64,000 nucleotides of DNA from Fusarium oxysporum f. sp. lycopersici 4287 (GCF_000149955.1 NC_030986.1:4491870-4555869); one strand, 5' to 3'; positions 12,201-25,350 are shown, counted from the stretch's first letter. Numbers and translations are program-made. Notes: generated from the sequence alone by a model not told the origin.

Positions 12201-15200
12201 AATGGCGCGCTCTAGCACGCGGAATGGCTTGAGGCTTTTGTTGTGGCTTGCGCTATCATTGACAACACAATGACGCTTTTTAACAAGAGGACATCTGCTA
12301 TACCGACAAGAGGGGCATCGAGTTGTTTACCAAGTTCTGCAAGGCAGAGATCTGTTCGCATTCAGCGCCGAGCTATGCATGCATCGAATATGTACGCTGC
12401 GCCACGATGTGACTGTGCATGGGTCTCAACAGGTTATTCTGAAGCTATCTACAGAGACACGACTTTTGATTTGACACTCTTGACTCGAGTAAACAAACAA
12501 ACCGTGTATCGGAAAGATCGATATCCGAATTGTTGAAATCTCCGATAGGATAACCAGGATCCCGATACTCTTCCCCTCCCTTTGCGACATACATGGCGCC
12601 ATGTCGACTTGCGGGCTGACCTCTAAGACGCACCGTAGCCTGGTGTGGCTGACTTTTTTTTACTTGTTGGTTCTTTGTTTTGACGCTTCTCTTTACCCAT
12701 GATCCTAGAAGTTACTTGCTGGACCCAATTGAGAATAAGGATATGGCCACGCTATCATGGGTTTGATACCATTCTTTCGTCTGCCAGAAGGGTTCTTTGT
12801 TGATATGCCACTTCTGGGTAAATGCAGCTGAAACAGTTCTGAACAATCCTTGTACATTAAGCAGCTAAAACTTATACTACTGTACAGCACAGGACCCGCA
12901 TACGATTCTCGTCTCAATCGGCGATTGTTTTCTGCCAGTTCTTACTGCCAAGAGATGTAGATATCGAAATCTTGGAAATCTGCTCATTTGCGGTGTTTTT
13001 CATCGATGCTTCAACCTACTCAACTGAAACTAGGCCGAGCAAACAATAGCGTAGGTAGGTCAATTTCGGTCCTTTGATCGTCTGTCTCCCTGAATGTGAT
13101 AGTGACACAGATGCTCCAGGGCCCAGTTTGCTTACTATGTGTGTTGGTGGACAATCATTGCTATTCTCTGACCTGACCTTCATCTCGCTACAACCCTGGC
13201 TACAGCAACCCCAACATAACCCCTAATCTGATGCATTGTCAGCATATTCTGTAGGGCTGCGTGCGTTCGCTGCTGCGAAGTCGGCCAGTCATTCGAGGGT
13301 CACTCTGCTACAGATGATTTGCATTTCGCATTGCAGGCTGCCGCCCGTTATGAGCGACCTGAGCGTACACATGTCGTCGAACTCGTTCACGAGCCGCTGT
13401 ACGACGTCGTACACAGAATAAGGTAGTACCAGGGTTTTTGTGTCTCGTACAACGGATGGGAAACATGCCCTGAACTCGCACAAGGGCCTGGCATCGGCGG
13501 TTCCAGGTGTTACGGCGCGGCTCCCTTGTATCGAGAGAGCCTAAGTAATTCGCTCCTCGAGGCCAGGGCAAGCGAGAAGGATGGACGGGTTCGACGCTCC
13601 GGCCCGCGGGTGATTCGAAAAAGATCCCGTTATTTGATTGTGATGGGACTGTACTGTATGCCATGGGCCGTTGCTTGTAAACCTGGCCCATCACTTATCT
13701 CCGACCAGGTGGTTGTTGTTACAGTTCAGCGCATCAGTCGTTCCATTCGGTCTTTGAATCAAAATCCCAAGCTCTAGGTTAGGCTGCATCTCTGTGGAGA
13801 CGCCCAGAGAGCTCTACTGATCATCCCGACACTGCATGTACAAGATAGGAAGGCCAAAAGGAAACAGCCAACAAGTTCGCAGGGACAGACAACCGGCCTT
13901 GCAGTTCGAGGCTGGTCAGCAGGGTACAGCCTGGCCAATGCCATTGTGAGAAGCGCCCATGGTTAAAAGCTTGCATATTTTCTGCTCTTTCAGCTCGACC
14001 CAAGCCGCGGCCATGAGTTTCTCTTGTCAGGGCTTGTGCGCTGCTCCCGATAGCTGGGTCGTCGCTGTGATTGGTGTCTTGGAGCGCTGAGAATAGTTGT
14101 CGTGGCCCCAATCGACACCGTCAGAGTTGACACTGATAACTTGACAGATGTGATAGACGCTGTCTACATGCTTTCATGTAGTTTTGGGTGCAACCATCAT
14201 TCTTCTGTTCAGAGGTCTAAGCAAATTTTTGGACTTGGGGATGTGTGCTTTCAGATGCTTGGATGTGTCCCTAGAAGCCTGATCCAAAAGCGGTAGTAGA
14301 AGTATTCAGACGTAGCTGAGAATATTGGAACATGAAACTGGAGGTGGCTGAGTTGTACGTGGACTGAACTATCACATCATAGACTACCCTGGCGCCACGA
14401 AGAAGTGAGTTGGTGAGTGTCTTTGCACTAAGCTTGCCAGACAAGAGGAACGACACAAGCCCAGGTACAGGTAACGTAGAGTTGGACTAATACGGATACA
14501 GACAATATCGAGTAGTGAAGCATATTACAGCGAGTGAGGGGCTGCGTATGTAATTGGTAGTCCATCATGGTGCATTTAAGGTTGGAGTTGAAGGATCGTA
14601 CAGATGAGACGCAGAACACCTGAACGATGCGCTACAATTACTACAAAATAGTACTTGTGCTTCATAGCCCCTAATTTGAACTCGTTCTAAGTTTAATGAA
14701 GACAAAGAAGTGCAGTGCAAGTGTTACTGTGTACGCTGGTGAAGTATCTCCATCCCTGAGTCGAGCTTCGACAGAAATGGCAACTTCAGGTTAAGCCACC
14801 CTTACATGACCTACTTCGCAGACATCTCTTCATTAGGGTTGAGTACTCTTGAGTTATTATAGATATGAAAGGCAATTTTGACGGAACTAGAAACATAATA
14901 GGGCATCTCTTCCTTTGAAAGTTATCGAATAGGCGACCTCATTCTAGCCAAGCTTTGCGGGACGAGGTTGAATGATAACAGGGGAAGTCGCAAACATTGG
15001 CAAGATCTAGTTAAAAATATGAAACAGGCCAAGGGAAATTTAGTCTTGTAAATGTCGGACTCTTTCATGCTAAACATAGTTCCAACGGCGGTATCCTACG
15101 ACAACCATCTTCTCGTCCCAGCAAACGTGCAAAGCTTCTCTCATGGAGTCTTTACGGTTCTCAAGATACTTATAGTCGTGGAAACTCTCTCGAATGAGGT

Positions 15201-17905
15201 AGCAGTCTTCATGTGGGAGCGCGGGTATATCTTGACAACATAAAAATGTACGCTATTGTATTCATACTCGTCATCCCCTACTGACCTCACACTGCCATCG
15301 GGGCGCAAGTTGATGACATGATTGAGGTGATCGATGATGCTAACTTGATACAAATCTAAGTAACAGGTCATTATCAACACTATTCAATTAGGGTTCCTAG
15401 GAAGAATGTTTTAGTAACGAGCGAATGTCAGGAAAGTTTGATCCTTGCAGATTCCTAAAGAACAAGGCTTGGCAATTCAGTAATATCGGATATGATTTGA
15501 TGGGTGTTTCTTTATGAGTATCGCCTAAAGAGCATATAGTTACAGTGCTAAATATTCTCTAAAGTGTAGTGATGCTTTGTTGGAGGCTGAGGGTGGAGTT
15601 ATGATTGTCGGTTGAAGACTTCCCGACAAGGGGGCTTTAGAGAGGCCAGTGACGAGACGATAGCCATATAGCCCTAGTATACCTATTCAAAGTAATGATG
15701 AAGGCAAATAGAATTCGTCATAATTGGATCTCGACAACTCTTACAGCAACGGTAGCCAGTCATGAGGGAGGAAGTCTGTTCGCATAACAGACATACTGGA
15801 GACGCGCGAATGTGCAAGACACATGAATCACTGACTGAACCGCTTTGGGTGTACGGAAGATTTGGAGTGTTCCTCTGAAGTTCGAACCAAACTGGCAAGG
15901 GCAGTGGAACGAATGGACTTATATCGACTCAACTCATACTTGACTGTGATCGCCACGACCCCTTTTCGTTTTGACTGATAGCGGCGCAATAGAAGATGAA
16001 TATGAGTGCTAGTGAACTCGAATCTGAGAACTATCAGGTCTTGAGGACAATAGATTTGCAAGATGTCTCAATTAATTCCTGAGTCTTCTGTTCAAGGTGA
16101 AGACTAATCTGTGACTCTTAATGCATTGCAGCCTCATCATAACCCAATGGATGATCATGAGATATGACTACTTAAACTAAAGTATATGAGAGCGCTTAGA
16201 CAGCAGTTCAATACGAATAAGGTGTCTTGGGGATCACTTCGTCTTCATTTGCTCTTGGAAGGATACATGCTGTACTTTACGGTATTCCAAGTGCTTAGAA
16301 ATTTCTTAAAAGGCATAATCTTAGTTAAAAAGTACTCGAGAAATGCCTGATTGAAGCAAGGTCAAATAGAAGCGTTTAAACATTCACGGCCTGAGCAAGA
16401 CTGTAAAAAAGGGGCTGTGGTAGTACGAATACGTTTTACCAAGATAGCAGCCATCTAATTCCATAAGTGTGCCATTGGTCCTGATATTTATCTTCCGAAT
16501 ATAACTCTGGCTCCTTACTGAAACAATCTTGCTATAGAGAGCAGTTATCCTTCCGATGCTGGATCATTTAACATGTTGCCGACTTTTTGCTACTCATTTT
16601 AAGTCAAAGGTCTTACGCAAGTTTTTAGTACTAGCGATACCAATAGATCATCCATTGAGGATCCCAGAGAAGGCAAGAAACTTATGATCTTTATCCTAAA
16701 TAATGAAGAGACTTTGGGGAGTTTAGCATAACTTAGTAGGCCTTTAGACCACGCGGATAGGTAGTTATTTTTGGCACCTTGAGTTCAAGGTCAGAAGTTT
16801 TCCTCCTCCCTGAGGTATCTTTAATAGACCTTTACGATATCATATAGTTGATCGAGGGAGTTGATTATACTAATACTTGGGCGGCTCCCATTACAGGAAG
16901 TTTTGTTTCAACAATAATACAGCCCGCTAAGGGCATGGATAGTTATCCTTGACTCTGGGGAATCCTTGCTTAGCTCATTGAAACGCATGACATCGCGAAC
17001 CGTGCTATAGAACACTGATGCTACGTTCCACAGGCAGTTCGAATATTCAGAGGGTTCGGTCATGCCATGAAGAGACACTGCATTTCCGAGGACACTGATA
17101 ATAGATAATAATCGGAAGTTACTCGTCATTTCAAGTGGGTACAATAGTTGTACGATGACCTGGCAACGCTGTTGTTTGAAGGTCTATGGATGAACATGTG
17201 GAGTATGGATGATCTTGAGTAACTGTTTATGGCTGGTATATAGAATTAAACTAGCCAGCTGACTCAATGTTTCATTTCTACGTGAGCACGAACTGACTCC
17301 AACTCGGACATTTATCAGAGACATGATTTAATAAAAATTCCCAGTAAAATAAGAGCAGTCTCAGAAACAATAGAATTGAATGCCCCGCTACTATCCTCGC
17401 TTAAACCTGCCACATGTTCATCGTGTCTCAATGAGTCCCTGGAAAGACTGGGGCATCGTGGATCTGAAGACCCAAGAATGGGGCTGGCAACAGCTGGCAG
17501 AAATGTAACGATATAAGTGTTGTTTCTCTCAGTAGTTGCCATTTCGATGGCCTTATTTTATTCCATAAGCTCGAGAATCGGACTTTGATAGATGATGAAT
17601 GTATTCTATTGCACTGTACACTTCAAGGACGACCCCTGCAGTTTGCGTCAGTAAATGCCAACATTAGTGGCCTAACCTGGGCTCTCTCCAACTCCCAACA
17701 ATGGATCAACCCACATCGGGATCGTGCGAGGGGCCTTTGTCTGAGCCATCCGCTTTCTTGTGTATCGTGATTGGAGAATTACTCACTGCCATCAGTCCGA
17801 GGCGGTGACTTCTCTACTGTTTTGATCTATAGTCTACTCACTCTATTCTGCCCTCACTCAATGGAGAGTTAGCCGTCTGCCTCTCAACACCCTCAATCAG
17901 ACATC
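9226..17905. other. Gene-poor stretch upstream of the DNAJC11-like gene
   Basis: No open frame longer than about 130 codons and none with a recognisable motif. From about 14600 to 17500 the sequence becomes visibly more AT-rich and every frame is broken by frequent stops, as expected of non-coding or mutationally decayed DNA. I found no terminal repeats, no transposase or reverse-transcriptase motifs, and no tRNA-like folds by eye. The last few hundred bases should contain the promoter of the gene starting at 17906. Confidence 0.4.
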
Positions 17906-20344
17906 ATGACCCACGACAGAGACACCCGTCGCGAAAGTCTCCGAGTGCCCCGCGCTCGTCCTCGTCGTGGCGTCTCCAGAAACTCTTCAGTACGCTCTTC
18001 AGCCAACTTAGACGAGCACCGCCTGTCTTCAGGCGCCCCAGCTACTGCGCAAGCTCTTCGAGCTGCTCCATCTCGCTTTTCCCTCAACGAACAGTTCGCT
18101 GCTACAAAGCAGGAGTTCGAATTCTGGGACGATGATGCTAGTTCGATCTACGAACGTGGAACGAGTGTTTCCGAGACGGGAGATCCAGACCTCGATGAGA
18201 AGGCTCCTTTGAGCTCAACTGAAGGTGGCTACGGACCTGTGCCTCATACACAAGATCTAGCACCTGGAGCAGAGGATCTGGACACCAATTTTTATGATCT
18301 TCTCTGTCTCCCACGAGACACTTCGGAGTTGTCGCAACAGCAGATCCGGAGCGCATACTACCGTCTGTTTATCCTCTTTTACCCGGACAGCTATCCTGAG
18401 CATTTGCGCCCCATAGCTCACCAGCAATTCCTCCGTGTTCAGGATGCTTTCGAAACACTCATTGATCCTGCGCGACGAGCTCAGTATGACCTCGACCAGT
18501 TCTTGGAAGCCGAAGAGACAGGCGCATCACAATCAGAATACGAGGTTGCCTTTAAAGAGGCTGTTTGGGACCGGTTACAGAACGGCATACAGACAAGCTC
18601 TGATCTGGGAATTCGACTTGATGCCTCTGGGTCGGGAAATGGCGCCTCAGGACTGCAAATCCTTGACTTTTCTCTCAGTCATTCTGTCACAGTCGACCTA
18701 CCAGCGCTTCAGAAGCTCCTTCAACCGCAAGTAACACGACTAGCAAGTCTTGCTTCAAAGGAAGAGAAGGAGACAATCGAGAGTCCACCACAGCCTCGAA
18801 TTCAAGTCGCAACACCCACTGTGACTGTAACTGGATCTACTTACGGCATCACACGGGATCTGTCCTTGGTACCAACATCACTATTGTACGATCGATATCA
18901 ACCTCTGTTGCCTCTGCCAATCACCAGACAGAGACTCATGCAACTCGTTGAGAACAAGTTCGCTCCATTGGCCACTCTGCGATATCGACAAGAGTTTCTG
19001 AACCACTCACCTTCACCGTCCCCTGATAAGCTTAGGTGGATCAAGACAGCTGTTGAGCTCGAGTCAGATGTTCTGCCAGAGTTCTCCGTCACCAGCCGTC
19101 TTTATCATCACTTTCTCCTCCCCAAATTCTCAGAACCAACCATAGCCGAGGCTAGCATACAATCGTCGCGTGATTCCTCGTCGATTCAACCGCGTGTTGC
19201 TCTAGGTCTCTACCAGAATCTGCGACACGGAACAGGATTCCTGCGAGCAGACAGTGGTGACTGGAGCTTTGGGTCCAATCAATACTCTCATTTTTTCTCT
19301 GAACACTCAAGAATCAGTCCAGACTTCTTTAACGCCGAAGCCCCTGGAGCGACCCCGAACTTTGAACTAGGCTTCCGAACAGGACCATCAGACCGATTAC
19401 CTGTACCAGGCTCGTCAGACTCTCCTGGCGATGAGGGTGGTATTAGGGGTCTCGACTACGAGATTAATTCTTGCAAGCATGGAAGCTGGGCTGTCTCTGC
19501 ATCCGCTACACCAACTTCATTGGCCGGCGCTGTCCGATACAGCAAGGACCTGACTCTACCTTTCCAAACTCCTCCGACATCCCTGGATCCTGGTCTACCC
19601 TCAGCAGCCCGTGTAGAGGCTGAGCTCTGTTCCAACACATTCCAGGACCAGTATTTTGCCCTCCGCAATCTGTGGTCTGTTGGTCGTTTCGCGCGTGTTG
19701 GTCTTGAAGTCGGCATAAGTCTGCACAACCTTCACCTCTCCGTCTACTGGTCCCGCCTTGGTCAGCGTCTCAGTGTCCCTCTGCTCATAGCACCACGATC
19801 GCTTCTTGGATCTAGTGTTCTTTTCTGGGCTGGCGCCCTCCCCTTCGCTGGACTTGCAGCAGTGCAGCTTGGTCTTAACTATCGTCGCCGTCAACGAGTT
19901 TCACGATCTCACCGCCGCGTTCGCTCAGATGTCTCCTCAACTGGGACACCAGTCGCCATTGCTCGGCATAGATATGAGGCAGACAACATCACAACACTCC
20001 TCGCACATCCAGTAGAGGGTCGCCAGAAGCGTCAGATGGCACTTGGTGGTCTCGTTATCCTCAATGCTAAATACGGCATCCCTGATGAATACGGCATCCT
20101 CGCAACAAGCGATCAAGTTGCTGATGTCACAATCGCCGTTGCCGCCCTTATCAACGAATCATCGTATTCCAGCGGCCCAGCCCTAGTGATTCCCCGTGGC
20201 GTGCGCAAGAGTCGCCTACCAGGATTCTGGGACCCAGCTCCGGGCTTGGACAAGATTCTTCGCGTGGAGTATCTGTTCAAGGGTGACGCAGGCGTCGTCG
20301 AAGTCGGTAGCCGTGATGAACTCATCCTTCCGCCGCAAGCGTAG
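17906..20344 (+). CDS. DNAJC11-like mitochondrial J-protein with degenerate HPD
   Basis: Single-exon gene of 812 residues. Residues about 126-196 form a J-domain-like helical unit containing NFYDLLCLP, YYRLFILFYPD and AFETLIDPARRAQYDL. Most of the rest, to the C terminus, resembles the DNAJC11 family (DUF3395-type C-terminal domain). In animals DNAJC11 is a mitochondrial membrane-associated protein linked to the MICOS/cristae complex; the same location here is inferred. The Hsp70-stimulating HPD tripeptide reads Tyr-Pro-Asp at 159-161, so the J-domain may not activate Hsp70. The first 60 residues are basic and Ser/Arg-rich and may be a targeting or disordered segment. The start is the first ATG, after CT-containing leader sequence. 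It converges with the zinc transporter at 20948. Confidence 0.88.
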   Translation: MTHDRDTRRESLRVPRARPRRGVSRNSSVRSSANLDEHRLSSGAPATAQALRAAPSRFSLNEQFAATKQEFEFWDDDASSIYERGTSVSETGDPDLDEKAPLSSTEGGYGPVPHTQDLAPGAEDLDTNFYDLLCLPRDTSELSQQQIRSAYYRLFILFYPDSYPEHLRPIAHQQFLRVQDAFETLIDPARRAQYDLDQFLEAEETGASQSEYEVAFKEAVWDRLQNGIQTSSDLGIRLDASGSGNGASGLQILDFSLSHSVTVDLPALQKLLQPQVTRLASLASKEEKETIESPPQPRIQVATPTVTVTGSTYGITRDLSLVPTSLLYDRYQPLLPLPITRQRLMQLVENKFAPLATLRYRQEFLNHSPSPSPDKLRWIKTAVELESDVLPEFSVTSRLYHHFLLPKFSEPTIAEASIQSSRDSSSIQPRVALGLYQNLRHGTGFLRADSGDWSFGSNQYSHFFSEHSRISPDFFNAEAPGATPNFELGFRTGPSDRLPVPGSSDSPGDEGGIRGLDYEINSCKHGSWAVSASATPTSLAGAVRYSKDLTLPFQTPPTSLDPGLPSAARVEAELCSNTFQDQYFALRNLWSVGRFARVGLEVGISLHNLHLSVYWSRLGQRLSVPLLIAPRSLLGSSVLFWAGALPFAGLAAVQLGLNYRRRQRVSRSHRRVRSDVSSTGTPVAIARHRYEADNITTLLAHPVEGRQKRQMALGGLVILNAKYGIPDEYGILATSDQVADVTIAVAALINESSYSSGPALVIPRGVRKSRLPGFWDPAPGLDKILRVEYLFKGDAGVVEVGSRDELILPPQA

Positions 20345-20947
20345 GTGTTGATTGACGCCCCTTATGAATGAGAAGATTGGAGTCATGCATTAAGTATAAT
20401 CAAATGTAAAGAGAGATCGGGACGAGATGCACATCAAAGGAAAATGGCGTTGAATGGCGGTTTTGTATCACATCGAGGATATTTTCAAAATAAATAAATA
20501 AACAGACGTGCATTGCTAGTGATTACTATTTGTGCCTCTGGGAACGATATCATATTACGCAGGAAAAGCTCGACTAGACGTCCTTACTCAAGAAATAGCA
20601 CAACAGCGCAAGCTACAAATGTTCAATGACTGCGAGAATAGATGCTGTAAGACAAAGAAAATTTCAATACGCATGATACCTACCGCTATCTATCGTACAA
20701 GACAAAAAAAGGTACCATCTACCTCTCGAATACCACATATTCTCGTGCCAAATGTTGCCCAACAATAAGACTACCCCATATGAGAGTCTATCTTTCCGCA
20801 CGATAGAACGCCGAACCCTTTTTAGTTTAAAGACCAAGGAGAAATTATCCGCTGTATGTAGTAAAGAGAGAAATAGGTGCGGGTGCCAAGGGCCAAAACA
20901 CCATAAAAGCAAAGCCCGGAACAAAACCCGAGGTGCTAGGTAGTGGA
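20345..20947. other. Convergent 3' intergenic region
   Basis: About 600 bases between the ends of two convergent genes. It should hold both 3' UTRs. It is AT-rich with several AATAAA-like stretches (for example near 20490-20505) and no coding signal. Confidence 0.5.
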
Positions 20948-22794
20948 TTAGTGCTGGTGGTTGTTGCCGTGATCGTGACTGTGGTCATGATCGTGCGCAT
21001 GAGGGCTAGTGGCGCTGTGTGACGATTCACTACATCGTCTTGTTGACGAAGCCTTGGATGACGAGTCGGCAGGGCAGCAACCCTGGGCCTGGCAGTCATC
21101 GATACACTCAAGGAGGCAACTATCACCCTTGTTGAGATCAGCAGGACCATCTAGGGACAGAGCAGCAGCTTCCGCATCGTGTGAGTGCTTCTGATCGAAG
21201 CAGAACTCGGGCTGTATCGTAGCGCTGTGAATGCCGAACCCATGGAGACACTTCCGAGCTCGACGGGCCAGCTCCATGTACTTCTCGCCACTGTGAGAAT
21301 CAATGGGGAAAGACACTTGGAGGTGCATGCTAGCGACAAGTTTGGTGTCTGAGAGTTGCCAGACGTGAATATGGTGGCAAGTAATAACGCCGGGAAGAGC
21401 TTCGATGTCTTGTCTAATCTCAGGGACGCTGATGTGCTCAGGAGTGGCTTGTAGAAGAACACGGGCAGTGCCTCGGGTGAGAGGAATGCAGGTCTTGAGG
21501 ATAATAGCAGTGATGAACAGGGAGACGGCGGGATCAGCGTAGACTTTGCCAGGCCAGTCCGTCAGCCAGATAATGAGAGCCGTGACCATGACACCTATGT
21601 TGCCAAGCATGTCTCCAATGACGTGGAGAATCATAGCATTCATACCCATATCAGCGTGGTTATGGCCGTGGCTATCCTTCTTGCCAGCTTTCTTGGGAAG
21701 AGTGTGGTGGTGGCCGTGATGAACGCTCGAGTCTCGTCTAGGTCGTCGAGAGTGGGAATGAGAGTGAGAGCCTTTTCTATTGTGACCAAGCGAAGAACCC
21801 TTCTTAGCAACGTCTTTGAGAAGAGGTGACTCCTCATGCGCCTCGTCCTCTTCCATTATCAAAGAGTTCTCGGCGTCGGTCTCGCTCTCGCTAGTGCTTT
21901 CGTTGGTCTCACCACGCGTAGCTTCGATGATGCTTTGTCGGAAACTTGCTGGGTGAATGCTCAAGTCATCGAGACTAGCGAAACGCGCATGTCCACTCCT
22001 ACCGGATCGATGATAGTCGCGGCCTCGTGTGGATGCATCTCGGCTGTGTCGCTGTTCGCTGGATTTGCCGTTGGACTTCTTAGAAGCTGTTGCACGGCGA
22101 AACACAGCCTCGGGTAGAACCTCAGCAGCACGGCCACTTTCGTCTGCAAGAGTGCCCTGGGTTTGGTAACCGGCGTTGCCTTCCTCCTCGTCGTGGGCGT
22201 GGGCGTGAGAATGTCCGTGATCATGATCGTGGTCGTGCTCGCCGGGTCCATGAGAGTGGCCATGGCCGCCGAGGACAAAGAAACCGACAAAGTTGGAGAA
22301 CAGGCCGGCAGAACCAACAATGAGCATGAGCTTGGGGTTATTGATCTCGGGGGGTTCGATGAATCGGGTCAATGCTTCGAGGACGATGGAAACACAGAGG
22401 GCGATAAGGAAAACGGCGTTGAAAAAGGCACCAAGAATCTCTGCGCGAACCCACTAGAAGACAGTTAGACATGCGCATCAGCATTAAAGGGGACGCGATG
22501 GTTTGGAAGACGTACGCCAAAGGTGAATTCGTCAGTGGAAGTCTTTTGTGCGGCTGACACAGCCCAGAGGCCGATAACCAACGAGATGATATCATTGAGC
22601 TGCGCAGAGTTAGCTGATGTTCTATCCATCGATTCGCATGCAGCGCGAAACAGATGCGATTGACTGACCATGTGAAAAGCATCGGCCATGAGGGCCAGCG
22701 AGTGGGCAAGGAAGCCAGAGACAATCTCGACGAGGAAAAACAATGTGTCAATGGCTATCATCACCTTGATCCTGGTACTCTTGGACCAAGCCAT
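20948..22794 (-). CDS. Cation diffusion facilitator, vacuolar Zn/Co transporter (ZRC1/COT1 type)
   Basis: Three exons: 22794-22669, 22599-22516 and 22453-20948, with introns of 69 and 62 nt, giving 571 residues. The start at 22794 yields the family-typical MAWSKSTRI opening; an in-frame ATG at 22812 is possible. The protein has six predicted membrane helices. The Zn-site HxxxD motif appears in TM2 (His41, Asp45 in HMLND) and again in TM5 (HVIGD). A long His/Asp-rich cytosolic loop (HGHSHGPGEHDHDH and further His clusters) lies between TM4 and TM5. CDF proteins exchange Zn2+ for H+ and load the vacuole, giving zinc and cobalt tolerance. The C-terminal domain carries a Cys cluster (CLLECIDDCQAQGCC) and ends in a second His-rich tail, both likely metal-binding. 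The family call is firm; substrate is by homology. Confidence 0.92.
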
Positions 22795-25350
22795 CTTTTG
22801 AAGAACACCCATGGCGAAGAAATGACACAAGCACCAAAGAGGGTGCTCACTCTTGTCGTGGGAAAAGGATAATGAAAGTCAAGTTTGTTGGTGTTGAAGA
22901 TGGAGAAAAAGAGCCCGGGAGCTGGAGGGGGAACCTAGTGAAATGGCCACGGGCTGCAGGAGATTTCAGCGACTTTTAGGTTAGTTACGATGACGGAATG
23001 CGACAGTGGAGGCTGCTGATCCCTAGACCAGGGATGAGATAGGAGCTGCAGACTGAGACAAGCAAGGGCTGGTTACACAGATGTGAGAGATGTTTCTCAG
23101 GTATGTAAATCCCCGTGTCATACAGTACAACAGACTGTCACAGGAAAGGAAACATTGGGCTCGAAGCAACGAGACGAAGAAAGCTCAGGTCAAAGAGCTG
23201 ATTAATTTTATTGCATAGTTTGTCATTTATTAGTGGCAATTCAATGGTTAAACGGCACGGCATTCGACGATCGAGACTAACAAGGTGACAGAGCTTTTTC
23301 GGTTGCGGGCGATACATTACCAGCCTAGATCAGATTGGTTCTCTTTTCTTTTAGTTAGCAGCGTAATTAGCGTAGACAGTTTCTACTAAGAAACATTAGA
23401 GAGGTGAGACAGGGCTGGCGCTATATATCGTTAGTTAACGGCATGTCTTAGCTCACTGTCGACTCCGGCGCCCGCTCTTTAAAGGCAGCTAGCCCGTGAA
23501 TCAGCACTCTCCAGGGTCCCTAGCACCCAGTTCAGCGAGTTATGATAAACGTTACCACGTATAAGCTTAGTCCGACTACCTACGGGTCAAAGTTTGGTTA
23601 CGACGGACTTCGAGTCAAAGATACTCGGTTCGGGATATATTCCAATAAAGTTCAGTAGGAAGAGTCCGGTCAGCCGGTTCGGCAACAGACCCGTTCGCCA
23701 CTGGGGCTGACTCCGACTTCGGTAAATGGGTAGTTCCATCCAATCCACTTCACTTAGACAAATGCATCCATTGATATGGAGAAACACTTGCAAACTAGAA
23801 ACATGGGAAGTTTCTGTGAACCTTTTCTTAGCAGTCGACTATTTTGAGACCTCCGACAGATGTTTGATGTTGCCGCAATTAGATTGTGCAATCCGACGCT
23901 ATACTACCAACCTAAGGTGCTACCCTCCACTCCTAACAAGTATCTTATGTATCCAACAAGCCACCCTGTTTTCCCACCTCTCGCAAGGAAAACAGCATCA
24001 GCTCAAGTTCCCCATCTGAACTTTCTCGTTGGATGAGCATCCATTGAATCGTGGGGGCTGCGGGTTTCGACCGTCTTTACCGCAGCTCAATTATTTAAAC
24101 CCCAGTTGATATTGCAAAAATCCCCGGAACGGTTACAGCTCTTCCGAGAGACAACTGTCGAACCACATATCATATTGTGGCTACACGGTAACTGGTTCAC
24201 TCGGCTGTTTTGCGCATCTTTACCGTTCTGTGTGGCTCCTTGCATTAGATACCGCTGTCTCTGACCCAGCCATGCAGCCAGCCTCAGTCTTTCAGCTTTG
24301 TCCGGCACATGCCAACTATTGAAAGGGGCACGCCTAGCATGGCTGCGCCCAAAGCCACAGCGCAGTGAATACGAGCCGTGCTGCAAGGCGTACAGTCCGG
24401 ACTGATAGTATGTTTTTCTATCAGGATCTCATGATAAGAAATTCTTATTTCGGTTGGTAAATCAGTTTTACGTGAGATAAGCTGTTTTCATTTGGCTGAT
24501 TCATTTTGTTTATGATCACCGATAGGACTGGCGCTTCGATCCTGTGCATTGTCCAACATGACACCAAAATCGATGACGGATTGCCAAATTAGTTACAACA
24601 CAAGATTGGAACTTATGAGGGCTACATACTCATGTATCTATATATATACAATCAAATAGCCTAGAGAATCGCGTGCCCTGTATTTCATCTGCCACAAGCA
24701 ATTTTGCATTGTAAGATAGGAACTGTAGGGTATGGTAGTTGCAGCCTGTTCATGATTTCACACTCGGTGGAGCTGACGACGTTTAGCGCCTCCAACGGCC
24801 CGCACCCGCACCCGTACCCGTCTTTAACAAGCGCCGGGCGCCTCATGATGCATACAGAATTGAATGCATTGTTATTCTCCTGGTTCCATTGTGAATACAA
24901 CTGACTGACTGTCCGTCTCTGGGCACATAGAAACAAAATACTAGTGGTACTGGGTATAGTTAGTATTTTGGGAGGCCTAACATGGTACGTCGCCTGATCA
25001 TGATGTGAAACATTACAAAGGCACCCATCCATAATTCAACAAGTGCTGCGGTTTGCCGCCCATCTTTCTATGGTCACTACTATACGCGCCTTTCAACCCC
25101 GGATAGCGACATGGATAGACCCAAGCAGGTAGGCTGGTTGGTTAACCGTGTCCCACAGAGCCAACAATCTTGTTGGTTGCGATTCGTGATAGAGGCAGTG
25201 CTCTTGTCTGTTGGGTTCTTAACAACTCATCCACACCTTAGAAGCTGGTTGTTTTTCCATATTCTCAATATAACTGTATATTACTATTTATCCTTTATTT
25301 TGGTTGTTGGCTTCTGCCATAAGCATTCATCTTCTGACTCACAACGGAGG
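22795..25350. other. Intergenic region with divergent promoters
   Basis: About 2.5 kb between the zinc transporter (minus) and the Helo-like gene (plus), so promoters of both should lie here. I see no coding signal. A short TA-rich microsatellite occurs near 24636-24650. Confidence 0.4.
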
